Shown here: one piece after another, positions 7,648-15,790 of the stretch
How positions within the stretch are numbered: the first letter of the stretch is position 1
Layout: every line of letters begins with the position of its first letter
Assembly (NCBI GenBank): GCA_013288485.1
Contig: JABDBW010000022.1
Coordinates: forward strand, 1-32,805
Direction of reading: 5' to 3'
Length of the DNA: 32,805 bases
Source of the DNA: Bacteroidota bacterium
Lineage (GTDB): Bacteria; Bacteroidota; Bacteroidia; Sphingobacteriales; Sphingobacteriaceae
Position numbers and translations under genes: made by a program
Notes under the pieces: model-generated
The model's database searches: none
The model's input: only the letters and a program-made list of their open reading frames with translations
What the model was told of the DNA's origin: nothing

Positions 7648-9084
7648 ATGGCTACAACTAATTCGGCCGCCGATCAAACAACCCACTTTTTTGAGGATGT
7701 ATGTAAGAACTTCGATTATGCGGCGCAATTTACCAAACACGATGCCGGTTTATTAGACCAGATAAAATCATGTAACAGCGTTTACCGCTTCCGTTTCCCC
7801 ATACGACGCGGAAATGGGTTTGAGGTGATAGATGCCTGGCGCGTTGAACATTCGCAGCACCAATCGCCAACCAAGGGCGGTATCCGTTATAGCGAAATGG
7901 TTAATGAGGATGAAGTAATGGCGCTTGCCGCGCTCATGACCTATAAATGCGCTATTGTTAATGTTCCCTTTGGCGGCGCTAAGGGAGGTATAAAAATAAA
8001 TCCTAAAAATTACACCGTACAGGAACTGGAGAACATTACCCGCAGGTACACCGTTGAACTCATCAAAAAAAACTTTATAGGCCCAAGTATTGATGTTCCG
8101 GCGCCTGATTATGGATCGGGTGAACGGGAGATGAGCTGGATAGCCGATACTTATGCTACTATGAACCCGGGGCAGTTAGACGCTATGGGGGCCGTTACCG
8201 GCAAGCCTATCGCGTTGCATGGCATAGCGGGCCGTCGTGAAGCTACCGGCAGGGGCGTTGCCATTGCTACGCGCGAATGTGTAAGCATAGCCGAGGATAT
8301 GCAAAAAATAGGTTTGCTGCCGGGTATTTCAGGCAAAAAGGTTATTGTTCAGGGGTTAGGTAATGTGGGCTATTATTCGGCTAAGTACCTTTCAGAATTT
8401 GGCGCGTTAATAGTTGGCTTATGCGAATTTGAGGGCGCTATTTATAACGAAGACGGCCTGGATATTGAAGCCGTTTTTCAGCACCGTAAATCAACCGGAT
8501 CAATTTTAGGTTATTCGGGCGCTAAAAAAGAATTTAAAAGCACTATGGAAGGTTTGGAGCAGCCCTGTGATATTTTGGTACCGGCAGCATTAGAGAACCA
8601 AATTACATTGGACAATATAAAAAATATAAAGGCGAAAATTATTATTGAAGGCGCTAACGGGCCAACCAGCCCCGAAGCCGAAGCTATATTTTACCAGATG
8701 GGCGGAATCGTTGTTCCTGATATGTATGCCAATGCCGGGGGCGTAACCGTATCTTATTTCGAGTGGTTAAAAAATCTGTCGCATGTAGCGTTTGGTCGTA
8801 TTAACAGGCGTTTCGAAGAAAACTCAAATCTTAACCTGGTAAATATGGTGGAAGGTATTACCGGTGTTGCCCTCACACCAATGCAACGTTCAACCATTAT
8901 AAAAGGCGCTTCAGAACTGGAGTTGGTAAATTCAGGGTTAGAAGATACCATGATCCGTTCGTACCACGAAATAAGAGAAATTTATAGCGCTAATAATAAA
9001 ATAGATACGATGCGTACCGCCGCGTTAATAGGCGTTATCAACAAGATCGCGGTATCTTATCAAAATTTGGGCATTTGGCCGTAA
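7648..9084 (+). CDS. gdhA: Glutamate dehydrogenase (Glu/Leu/Phe/Val dehydrogenase family)
   Basis: 478-residue cytoplasmic enzyme interconverting glutamate with 2-oxoglutarate plus ammonia. The catalytic-domain signature is present as [14 protein letters not shown] (around residues 108-121, with the catalytic-lysine region), preceded by the substrate-site stretch [23 protein letters not shown]. The conserved [21 protein letters not shown] follows. A Rossmann dinucleotide domain follows with [11 protein letters not shown] and the conserved [12 protein letters not shown]. The length is somewhat above the ~420-450 typical of bacterial enzymes, with an extended N-terminus. Cofactor preference (NAD or NADP) cannot be fixed by eye. 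It has its own promoter and a strong hairpin downstream, so it is probably monocistronic. Its location between ccmD and ccmE appears incidental. Confidence 0.93.
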   Translation: MATTNSAADQTTHFFEDVCKNFDYAAQFTKHDAGLLDQIKSCNSVYRFRFPIRRGNGFEVIDAWRVEHSQHQSPTKGGIRYSEMVNEDEVMALAALMTYKCAIVNVPFGGAKGGIKINPKNYTVQELENITRRYTVELIKKNFIGPSIDVPAPDYGSGEREMSWIADTYATMNPGQLDAMGAVTGKPIALHGIAGRREATGRGVAIATRECVSIAEDMQKIGLLPGISGKKVIVQGLGNVGYYSAKYLSEFGALIVGLCEFEGAIYNEDGLDIEAVFQHRKSTGSILGYSGAKKEFKSTMEGLEQPCDILVPAALENQITLDNIKNIKAKIIIEGANGPTSPEAEAIFYQMGGIVVPDMYANAGGVTVSYFEWLKNLSHVAFGRINRRFEENSNLNLVNMVEGITGVALTPMQRSTIIKGASELELVNSGLEDTMIRSYHEIREIYSANNKIDTMRTAALIGVINKIAVSYQNLGIWP

Positions 9085-9125
9085 TAACGTTTTAATAACC
9101 TGCTGTTTGTGAATTAAAAATTTGT

Positions 9126-9160
9126 AATTTAGGGGTTAGCTTTTGGCTGCCCCCTAAATT
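9126..9160 (+). terminator. Strong hairpin after gdhA
   Basis: AATTTAGGGG (9126-9135) pairs perfectly with CCCCTAAATT (9151-9160), with a further AGC/GCT pairing around a TTTTG loop. No T run follows, so it may be a factor-assisted terminator or a 3'-stabilising structure. Its GGGG/CCCCTAAATT sequence resembles the CCCCCTAAAGGGGG words of the hisF cassette, possibly by chance. Confidence 0.6.
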
Positions 9161-9262
9161 ATTATGGGCAGGCAACCGGGTGCATATACACAGCGTATTT
9201 TATATATAAACATATTTCAAGTTTATTTTATTAATAATAAAACAGCCGTTTAATCACTAAAA

Positions 9263-10981
9263 GTGAGAGGATTATATAGGATATTATTGACTTCACTATT
9301 ACTGGTGGGTACGCGTGTTTTTGCGCAGTGCCCACCCAATATTGGTTTTGAGGCGGGTACATTTGACGGGTGGATATGCAGCGCAGGAAATATTAGTTCC
9401 TCAGGCGATATCAATGTTGGCGGTAATTATGCTATTAATAACAGGCATACATTGATCAGTGATGCGGCCGGTGTTGATACGTTTGGCCATTTCCCTATTC
9501 TTTGCCCTAACGGAAGTAAATACTCTGTAAGGCTGGGCAATGCTATAAACGGGGCCCAGGCAGAACGTTTGAGTTACCAATTTACCGTACCGCCCGGAAA
9601 AGGGTATAGCCTTGTTTTTTATTGCGCGGTAGTTTTGCAAAGCCCGGGTCATTTACCCTATCAGCAACCTAAATTTACCGCCCAAATTTATGACGTAACC
9701 GACGACAGATATATCGAGTGCCCTTCATTTGATTTTGTGGCAGCCTATAATATACCTGGTTTTCAAAAATCGGATGTAGTTTTACCTGTCGACACTACGC
9801 AAGGCCACGCTACTACGCCGGTTGATGTTTATTATAAAGATTGGTCGGCAACAACCATTAATTTGGTGGGTTATGCCGGAAAACAGGTACGGTTAGAGTT
9901 TACCACTAATGATTGCACGCTGGGCGGCCATTTTGGTTACGCCTATATTGATATTGACGAAGAATGCGAGCAGCCAATTACCGGTAATACATACTGCGCC
10001 GGCCAGCCATCAATTACTTTGCATGCCCCTAAAGGTTTTGATAATTACACCTGGTATAAAGACGACCCCACACATGCCCCTGTTGGCACCGGTGAAAATT
10101 TAACAATAACCCCGGCGCCACCCGATCAAACCAAATACGCTGTTTTAATTACCCCCTATCCCGGTTTAGGTTGCCCCGATACGATATATACGGTTATTAA
10201 CAGGGTGGATGCCCCCTTTAAATTAAATGTGTTAGATACCGTATGGGGATGCCGGGGCCCCGGAGCCGACCTGACGGCAGCCGCAGTAACCGCCGGAAGT
10301 ACAGATGGTATGATCTTTAAATATTTTACAACCCCTGACGAATCGTTATTAAACCGTATACCTAATCCCAGGTCGGTTATTAATCCGGGTGTGTATTATA
10401 TAGAGGGTATAAGCCCGCAAGGTTGTACAAACATAATGCCTGTACAGGTAATGCTGCATGATAAGCCGGTAATTACAATTACCGATCCTATGCCGATTCA
10501 ATATCCCCAAACGGTCGATCTCTCAAAAGTATACATACCTATAAGCGGGCAAACCTATAGTTACTATAGCGATGCTAAAGCAACAATTCCGCTTCCAAGT
10601 AAATATGCAGGAGTTAGCGGTACTTATTATTTGAAAGCGGTAAATATTTTTGGCTGCGAAACCATAACTTATACAAATGTAGTGGTTAAACCGCCACCAC
10701 CTTACAGTATAACGGCCCCTAATATTTTTACACCTAATAACGATGGCATAAACGATTATTTTTCGGTTAAATTAGATGGTTTTATACTCTTCGGGGATGT
10801 TAAAATATACAACAGGTACGGGCAACTGGTGTTTACTGCCAAATCGCAAAATGATCTTTGGGACGGCAACTACAGTGGCCACCCCTTGCCGCCGGGGGCC
10901 TACTATTGGATATTTGAAGGCACAGACCAGTATTACCATGTCCCCATAAAAAAAGCGGCTTCTATTACTATCGCCAGGTAA
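9263..10981 (+). CDS. Secreted protein with type IX (type B) gliding-motility C-terminal sorting domain
   Basis: 572 residues from a GTG start; no ATG precedes the signal peptide MRGLYRILLTSLLLVGTRVFA. A ~210-residue N-terminal module (CPPNIGFEAGTFDGWIC, then YIDIDEECEQP) resembles a lectin/jelly-roll-like secreted domain. A Cys-containing Ig-like segment follows (TYCAGQPSITLHAPKGFDNYTWYKD), then more beta-rich repeats. The last ~90 residues are a textbook gliding-motility-associated C-terminal domain: PNIFTPNNDGINDYF, VKIYNRYGQLVF, LWDGNYSGHPLPPGAYYWI. Type B domains route cargo through the type IX system without the usual C-terminal lysine-rich tail. It is therefore predicted to be surface-exposed or released; the ligand is unknown. 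It shows that the organism uses T9SS export. Confidence 0.88.
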   Translation: MRGLYRILLTSLLLVGTRVFAQCPPNIGFEAGTFDGWICSAGNISSSGDINVGGNYAINNRHTLISDAAGVDTFGHFPILCPNGSKYSVRLGNAINGAQAERLSYQFTVPPGKGYSLVFYCAVVLQSPGHLPYQQPKFTAQIYDVTDDRYIECPSFDFVAAYNIPGFQKSDVVLPVDTTQGHATTPVDVYYKDWSATTINLVGYAGKQVRLEFTTNDCTLGGHFGYAYIDIDEECEQPITGNTYCAGQPSITLHAPKGFDNYTWYKDDPTHAPVGTGENLTITPAPPDQTKYAVLITPYPGLGCPDTIYTVINRVDAPFKLNVLDTVWGCRGPGADLTAAAVTAGSTDGMIFKYFTTPDESLLNRIPNPRSVINPGVYYIEGISPQGCTNIMPVQVMLHDKPVITITDPMPIQYPQTVDLSKVYIPISGQTYSYYSDAKATIPLPSKYAGVSGTYYLKAVNIFGCETITYTNVVVKPPPPYSITAPNIFTPNNDGINDYFSVKLDGFILFGDVKIYNRYGQLVFTAKSQNDLWDGNYSGHPLPPGAYYWIFEGTDQYYHVPIKKAASITIAR

Positions 10982-11042
10982 TCAATAATAATTCTAAATA
11001 ATATATATCCTTAGTAATAAACATTATTAGCTGTACGTTTCG

Positions 11043-11050
11043 TATTTTTG
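11043..11050 (+). promoter_or_regulatory. TAnnTTTG box (TATTTTTG) of ccmE-ccmF
   Basis: Exact TAnnTTTG match 29 nt upstream of the ccmE ATG, predicting a leader of about 22-25 nt. Confidence 0.5.
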
Positions 11051-11079
11051 TAGCCTGGTATTACAAAAATAAACCACAA

Positions 11080-11490
11080 ATGAAAAAATCATCCATATTT
11101 GGCCTTGTTGTTATAGCTATTGCCATAGCGGTTATTATAAGCGTATATTCTAATTCAAGCACTTACGGCTCATTTAAAGATGCTCAAAGTACAGCTACCG
11201 AACTGCACGTTGTAGGGCATTTGGATAAACAAAAACAGTTGTTTTACGATGCAACGAAGGACGCCAACTATTTTTCTTTTTATATGAAAGATAATAAAGG
11301 CGAAGAGTGTAAAGTAATATTTACCGGCACCAAACCGCAAGATTTTGAACGTTCGGAACAAATTGTTTTAACCGGGGCAATGAAGGGCCATGAGTTTCAC
11401 GCCTCATCAATATTAATGAAATGCCCTTCGAAATATACCAATGATAAGGTAGAAATTACCGAATTCAAGGCTAAGCAAACCAGCATTTAA
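11080..11490 (+). CDS. ccmE: Cytochrome c maturation heme chaperone CcmE (Cys-type, CxxxY)
   Basis: 136 residues: an N-terminal membrane anchor (about 5-22) and a periplasmic OB-fold beta-barrel (about 38-118) with ELHVVGHLD, FTGTKPQDFE, IVLTGAMKGHEFHASSILMK. In proteobacterial CcmE the covalent heme site is HxxxY. Here the aligned position reads C115-P-S-K-Y119, so this is the Cys (CxxxY) variant known from archaea and some bacteria with a modified System I. Other histidines (H104, H107) are nearby but out of register. It carries heme from CcmC to CcmF. ccmF starts 10 nt downstream. No ccmG, ccmH or ccmI is in the window. Confidence 0.92.
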   Translation: MKKSSIFGLVVIAIAIAVIISVYSNSSTYGSFKDAQSTATELHVVGHLDKQKQLFYDATKDANYFSFYMKDNKGEECKVIFTGTKPQDFERSEQIVLTGAMKGHEFHASSILMKCPSKYTNDKVEITEFKAKQTSI

Positions 11491-11500
11491 TATTTTTTTA

Positions 11501-13978
11501 ATGGATACAGCTTTTAAAGGCGAACACCTTTTACCCGGCCACCTGGGCCAGTTCTTTACTATCCTGGCATTTGGTTCGGCCCTGTTATCGGCCATAAGTT
11601 ATTATTTTGCCACAACCAATAAATTTGATAATTCGTGGAAACGGTTGGGGCGCATAGGTTATTACATCAATACCGTTTCGGTAGTGGGGATAGGTGCCTG
11701 CTTGTATTACATTATTTTAAACCATCTTTTTGAATATTATTATGCCTGGGAACACTCATCAAGGGCGTTGCCTATACATTTTATTATCTCCAGTTTTTGG
11801 GATGGGCAGGAAGGCAGCTTTTGGTTATGGACCTTTTGGCAGGCGGTATTAGGTAACGTATTAATATGGCGCGCCAAATCATGGGAAACTTCGGTAATGG
11901 CGGTGGTAGCCTTATCGCAAGCCATATTAGCTACCATGCTGATAGGGGTTGATATCTTCGGCCAGCGCATAGGTACATCGCCCTTTATTTTGCTGCGCGA
12001 GGCGATCAATTTGAAAGAGTCGGCGCCCATATTCGCGGCCAACCCGGCACTTTACCATAATTATTTAACCTATATTAAAGATGGTAACGGCATGAACCCC
12101 TTGCTGCAAAACTATTGGATGGTGATACATCCGCCTACCTTGTTTTTGGGTTTTGCATCAATGGTTGTACCTTTCTCGTATGCTATTGCCGGCCTTTGGC
12201 AAAAACGTTATACCGAATGGATAAAACCTGCTATACCTTATTCGCTTTTCGCGATGATGGTATTGGGTACAGGAATTATTATGGGTGCGTTTTGGGCCTA
12301 TGAGTCGCTGTCATTCGGCGGTTTCTGGGCTTGGGACCCGGTAGAGAATGCTTCCATTATTCCCTGGCTGATATTGGTTGGCGCGGTTCACGTAATGATT
12401 GTTTATAAAAATACCGGGCATTCTTATTTTACCGCAACCGCTTTAGTTTTAACCAGTTTTGTGCTGGTGCTTTACGCGTCCTTCCTTACCCGCAGCGGTA
12501 TTTTAGGCGATACTTCGGTACACGCGTTTACAGACGCGGGTATGTTCTGGCACCTGGTTGCCGATGTGGTTATATTTTTAGTATTAGCCGTTGTTTTATT
12601 GGTTATGCGCTGGAAAGAACTGCCCCGTACCAAAAAAGACGAAGAAACCTATTCGCGCGAGTTTTGGATGTTTGTAGGCGCTGTGTTTTTAAGCCTTTCC
12701 TGCTTTCACCTGGTTGTTGTATCATCCATCCCGGTTTGGAACGCTATGTTTGGCACCCATATGGCCCCCCCAACCGATCCGGTAAAGCATTATAATATTG
12801 TGCAGGCATCGTTCGCCGTAGTAGTTACGCTGCTGACGGGTTTTGCCCAGTTTTTGAAGTATAAAAAAACAGCGATAACCAAGTTTTTAGCTACTACTAT
12901 TGTTTACCTGGCTTTGGCGGCTTTAATAGCGGCCGTTATTGTATATGTAACCGGTGTTTATAAGCTGCAATTTGTTTTTATACTTATTATGGTCGGCGCC
13001 ATTTACTCTATACTGGCTAACGGAAAAGTATTAATTGACGCGTTGAAAGGTAAATTTAAACTGGCCGGATCGGCAGTGGCGCATATTGGTTTTGGGTTGA
13101 TCATGGTGGGCGCGTTAATTTCGGCGGGAACCAGCAAGGTGATATCAGAAAATAATACCGGCGAGCAATTCTCTGATGATTTTGTGAAAGCGAAGAATAA
13201 TCCGAAGGAAAACATTATCCTCTACAAAAATACGCCCGTGCAAATGGGTAAATACCTGGTAACTTATGTGGGCGATTCTATTGCCCCGCCAAATCACTAT
13301 TTTAAGGTAGATTATAAGGTTATGGATAGCGCGGGTAAGGTTACGCAGGAATTTATGTTAAAACCCAACGCCCAGGCCAATTTGAAAATGGGCTTAATAT
13401 CATCGCCCGATACGAGGCATTATTTATTCAGCGACTTGTATACGCATGTAACCTATTCGAATGCGATAACCATTGGCGAAGGCACCCCCGAAGCAGCGCA
13501 TGATGAAGCTGAGGACGATAAGAATTATGACGCGCCGGTAGCCTACGAAGTAACTCCGGGCGATACCATCCGTTTCAGGGAAGGGTATATTGTATTAGAT
13601 AGCATAGGTAAAATGGATCATATACAGGATATAACCCTTACCGATAAGGACCTGGCCATAGGTGCCAAATTGCGCATTGTATCGCATAATAAAACTTACG
13701 CGGCCGAGCCTGTTTATATGATAAGAAGCAACAATGCCTTCGATTTTTCGCGCAAGGTTGATGATGCCGGCCTGAAGCTTCGCTTTACCAAAGTATTGCC
13801 CCAAAAACATAAAATAGAAATAACCCTTTACCAGCAACCCGAAAGCGCCCGCAAATGGATAGTAATGCGCGCCATACAGTTCCCTGATATCAACTTCTTG
13901 TGGTCGGGCACAATTATTATGGTTATTGGTATATTGCTGTCTATATTCAGGAGAAATAAGGAGTTGAAGCCGGAATAA
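11501..13978 (+). CDS. ccmF: Cytochrome c heme lyase subunit CcmF
   Basis: 825-residue polytopic membrane protein, longer than the ~650 of proteobacterial CcmF but usual for Bacteroidota. CcmF takes heme from CcmE and helps attach it to apocytochrome c CxxCH motifs at the periplasmic face. The WWD heme-handling domain reads GGFWAWDPVENASIIPWL (about 272-289). Conserved histidine-bearing stretches flank it (MVIHPPTLFLGF before, LTRSGILGDTSVHAF after). More than a dozen hydrophobic helices are visible. A large soluble periplasmic region (roughly 550-790) lies before the last helix, consistent with a lengthened C-terminal module. It is probably in one transcript with ccmE and the DUF2520 gene. 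Confidence 0.94.
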   Translation: MDTAFKGEHLLPGHLGQFFTILAFGSALLSAISYYFATTNKFDNSWKRLGRIGYYINTVSVVGIGACLYYIILNHLFEYYYAWEHSSRALPIHFIISSFWDGQEGSFWLWTFWQAVLGNVLIWRAKSWETSVMAVVALSQAILATMLIGVDIFGQRIGTSPFILLREAINLKESAPIFAANPALYHNYLTYIKDGNGMNPLLQNYWMVIHPPTLFLGFASMVVPFSYAIAGLWQKRYTEWIKPAIPYSLFAMMVLGTGIIMGAFWAYESLSFGGFWAWDPVENASIIPWLILVGAVHVMIVYKNTGHSYFTATALVLTSFVLVLYASFLTRSGILGDTSVHAFTDAGMFWHLVADVVIFLVLAVVLLVMRWKELPRTKKDEETYSREFWMFVGAVFLSLSCFHLVVVSSIPVWNAMFGTHMAPPTDPVKHYNIVQASFAVVVTLLTGFAQFLKYKKTAITKFLATTIVYLALAALIAAVIVYVTGVYKLQFVFILIMVGAIYSILANGKVLIDALKGKFKLAGSAVAHIGFGLIMVGALISAGTSKVISENNTGEQFSDDFVKAKNNPKENIILYKNTPVQMGKYLVTYVGDSIAPPNHYFKVDYKVMDSAGKVTQEFMLKPNAQANLKMGLISSPDTRHYLFSDLYTHVTYSNAITIGEGTPEAAHDEAEDDKNYDAPVAYEVTPGDTIRFREGYIVLDSIGKMDHIQDITLTDKDLAIGAKLRIVSHNKTYAAEPVYMIRSNNAFDFSRKVDDAGLKLRFTKVLPQKHKIEITLYQQPESARKWIVMRAIQFPDINFLWSGTIIMVIGILLSIFRRNKELKPE

Positions 13979-13991
13979 CCCAATTTTTGCC

Positions 13992-14774
13992 ATGCGCATC
14001 ACACTGATCGGTTCCGGCAATGTAGCCACACACCTGGCAGCCGCGTTTAAAAACGCGGGGCATTACATTGTGCAGGTTTATAGCCGCAGCCTGCAAAATG
14101 CCGCCCTGCTGGCCTACCATGTAAAAGCGGAGCCGATAGACGACCTGCAAAACATCAACCCCGAAACCGATCTGTTTATAATAGCTGTTAAAGATACTGC
14201 GATAGGGGTAATTGCCGAACAATTGGCCCAATACCAACAACTAAAGGTACACACATCAGGCGCTGTAAGCCTATATACGCTACTGGCATTTTCTGATAAC
14301 GTGGGTGTATTCTACCCCCTGCAAACATTCAGTAAAACAAAAGAAGTTGATCTCAGGAATGTGCCGATCTGTATTGAGGGCGCGAACGAAAGCATCACCA
14401 AAAATTTAGAGCAACTGGCCCGAACCATCAGCAATAAAGTTTACCGGATCGACAGCGACAAGCGCAAAATAGTACATTTGGCGGCGGTATTTGCCAATAA
14501 CTTCCCCAACTACTTATATACGGTCGCGCAGCAAATCCTGGCCAAAAGCCAGCTGGATTTTGAGTTGATACGGCCGATCATTCAGGAAACCGCCCAAAAA
14601 GTACAGCAGGGCCTGCCCGCGGCTATGCAAACCGGCCCGGCTATCCGCAACGATGAAACTACAATAAATAACCACCTGCAACTGCTTAAAGATGAGCCCG
14701 CTTTACAGGAACTTTACAGGTTGTTAAGTCAGGGTATTATCAAATTGGATAATACGGGGCAAGGCGACAAGTAA
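13992..14774 (+). CDS. Rossmann-like and DUF2520 domain protein
   Basis: 260-residue cytoplasmic protein. The N-terminus is a dinucleotide-binding Rossmann fold (MRITLIGSGNVATHLAAAF, a GxGxxA-type loop at residues 7-12) of the F420/NADP oxidoreductase or pyrroline-5-carboxylate reductase class. A helical DUF2520 domain follows (about 125-255: HLAAVFANNFPNYLYTVAQQ, TGPAIRNDETTINNHLQLL), resembling the C-terminal dimerisation domain of such dehydrogenases. Substrate unknown. It lies 13 nt after ccmF and is commonly seen beside ccmF and KdsC/Maf genes in Bacteroidota (from memory). The start is the first ATG preceding the Rossmann strand. Confidence 0.85.
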   Translation: MRITLIGSGNVATHLAAAFKNAGHYIVQVYSRSLQNAALLAYHVKAEPIDDLQNINPETDLFIIAVKDTAIGVIAEQLAQYQQLKVHTSGAVSLYTLLAFSDNVGVFYPLQTFSKTKEVDLRNVPICIEGANESITKNLEQLARTISNKVYRIDSDKRKIVHLAAVFANNFPNYLYTVAQQILAKSQLDFELIRPIIQETAQKVQQGLPAAMQTGPAIRNDETTINNHLQLLKDEPALQELYRLLSQGIIKLDNTGQGDK

Positions 14775-14780
14775 TTTTGT

Positions 14781-14788
14781 TACTTTTG
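14781..14788 (+). promoter_or_regulatory. TAnnTTTG box (TACTTTTG) before the ferredoxin
   Basis: Exact TAnnTTTG match 5 nt before the ferredoxin ATG; a second match, TAATTTTG, lies at 14772-14779. It again predicts an almost leaderless transcript. Confidence 0.45.
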
Positions 14789-14793
14789 CCGAA

Positions 14794-15126
14794 ATGAATA
14801 TTTTTAAAGTAAAGATCAACTTTGAAGAAAAGGAGCATGATGCTGTTGAGTTGCCCATCGCCGAAGGAGAATCTGTGTTGGATGTATGCCTGGAAAACGG
14901 TATCGAGTTGCAGCATAATTGCGGCGGGGTTTGCGGTTGCAGTACCTGCCATATCTATGTAAATAAAGGAATGGATAATATCCAGGAAATTTCTGATAAG
15001 GAAGAGGATTTTATTGACCGTGCGGTTAACCCGCGCATTAATTCAAGGCTGGGTTGCCAGTGTATAATAATTGATGGCGATATTGAAGTTACCCTGCCGG
15101 ATCAGTCGCAATTTTTGGGCCACTGA
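14794..15126 (+). CDS. fdx: [2Fe-2S] ferredoxin, adrenodoxin/Isc type
   Basis: 110-residue vertebrate-type (adrenodoxin-like) ferredoxin. The four cluster ligands have the exact family spacing C43-x5-C49-x2-C52-x35-C88 within HNCGGVCGCSTCHIYV and RLGCQC; additional cysteines are C32, C47 and C90. It is acidic and cytoplasmic. Family members supply electrons for iron-sulfur cluster assembly or to P450-like partners. The next gene encodes IscX, which favours the Fe-S assembly role, though no iscS/iscU/hscA genes are adjacent. The start is the only sensible ATG. Confidence 0.93.
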   Translation: MNIFKVKINFEEKEHDAVELPIAEGESVLDVCLENGIELQHNCGGVCGCSTCHIYVNKGMDNIQEISDKEEDFIDRAVNPRINSRLGCQCIIIDGDIEVTLPDQSQFLGH

Positions 15127-15133
15127 TGAAGGG

Positions 15134-15210
15134 TTGTACGTGTGACGTTATACGTTGTACGTTTTCCCGGGAAAATTAAACGTAATACGTACAACGTTAA
15201 ACGTATAACA
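15134..15210. repeat. Two-armed inverted repeat, ACGTTGTACGTATAACG words
   Basis: Left arm words gtacgtgtgacgttatacg and ttgtacgtttt face right arm words aaacgtaatacgtacaacg and ttaaacgtataac around the perfect palindrome TTTTCCCGGGAAAA (15162-15175). It fills the gap between fdx and iscX, beginning 8 nt after the fdx stop and ending 8 nt before the iscX start. Confidence 0.85.
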
Positions 15211-15217
15211 TAACAAA

Positions 15218-15460
15218 ATGACAGACAATAAATTTACCCTGCCTATTAACTGGAGCGATCATGAAGATATTGCCATGGAGCTTTATGAAAAGTTTGGCGA
15301 TGATTTTAACGAATCGAAAATATACCGCATCCGCTTTACCGACCTGTTGGAGTGGGTGCTTGAGTTGCCAAATTTTGCGGGAACGCGCGCCGAATCAACC
15401 GAAGGGCATTTGGAGCAGATACAATCGGCCTGGGTTTATGAATGGCGGGATAACCAGTAA
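15218..15460 (+). CDS. iscX: Fe-S cluster assembly protein IscX
   Basis: 80 residues with the IscX (YfhJ) pattern: WSDHEDIAMELYEKFGDDF, then IRFTDLLEWVLELPNFAG, then HLEQIQSAWVYEWRD at the C-terminus. IscX is a small acidic cytoplasmic protein that binds the cysteine desulfurase and iron and modulates the rate of cluster assembly. The length is slightly above E. coli IscX (66) because of a short N-terminal extension. The partner ferredoxin lies just upstream. An overlapping frame (15261-15479) has no family signature and is a shadow. Confidence 0.9.
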   Translation: MTDNKFTLPINWSDHEDIAMELYEKFGDDFNESKIYRIRFTDLLEWVLELPNFAGTRAESTEGHLEQIQSAWVYEWRDNQ

Positions 15461-15465
15461 TTTTA

Positions 15466-15520
15466 GTTTGCAGTTTTGAGTGGGCAGTTTGCAGTGGTGA
15501 GTAGTGAGTTTGTAGCGGGA
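15466..15520. repeat. GTTTGCAGT-word repeat, left half-copy flanking the 45-aa ORF
   Basis: Degenerate tandem words agtttgcagtttt, gagtgggcagtttgcagt and ggtgagtagtgagtttgtag. The complementary-sense words lie at 15721-15750, so the pair brackets the small ORF as inverted repeats. Full two-armed copies of the family are at 22413-22493 and 26740-26810. Confidence 0.7.
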
Positions 15521-15578
15521 TTGGTAAACTTAATAACGTAATTAGTATATTTAAATGGATAATTAAGCTAACCATAAA

Positions 15579-15716
15579 ATGAATGATGACGATACTTCCG
15601 TTACTGAAGAAATGGAAGATATGGGACTGTTAAAAATGATGATGGAAGTAGATCGTAGCGAAAAAGTAACCCGCGAAGAAGTTATGGAAAAACTTAGTCA
15701 GTCTCCAATAGTTTAA
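15579..15716 (+). CDS. Small acidic hypothetical protein (45 aa)
   Basis: ATG at 15579, TAA at 15714-15716. The 45 residues begin MNDDDTSVTEEMEDMG and continue LLKMMMEVDRSEKVTREEVMEKLSQ. It is acidic, methionine-rich and probably helical, with a VTREEVMEKL segment that looks like a short helix-turn-helix or EF-like helix but lacks a defined motif. I do not recognise it. Support: it fills a gap bounded by repeat arms on both sides, and a TATATTTA box lies about 26 nt upstream (15546-15553). Codon use looks coding, and the acidic character is not what random AT-rich DNA gives. It may be a regulatory microprotein; the function is unknown. Confidence 0.5.
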   Translation: MNDDDTSVTEEMEDMGLLKMMMEVDRSEKVTREEVMEKLSQSPIV

Positions 15717-15720
15717 TTAA

Positions 15721-15750
15721 TGCCAACTGCGAACTGTAAACTGCCAACTG
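15721..15750. repeat. GTTTGCAGT-word repeat, right half-copy
   Basis: Words aactgcgaactgtaaact and gccaactg are the reverse-complement sense of 15466-15520. They are followed at once by a second word type, aatccgtgaaatc and aatcagtgtaatc (15751-15785), leading up to the next start codon. Confidence 0.65.
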
Positions 15751-15790
15751 AATCCGTGAAATCAACAATTAAATCAGTGTAATCACATAA

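Noticed and set aside
15466..15750. Possible CRISPR array from the recurrent short words
   Set aside because: Words are 7-12 bp, degenerate and abutting, with no constant repeat length, no unique spacers and no cas genes.
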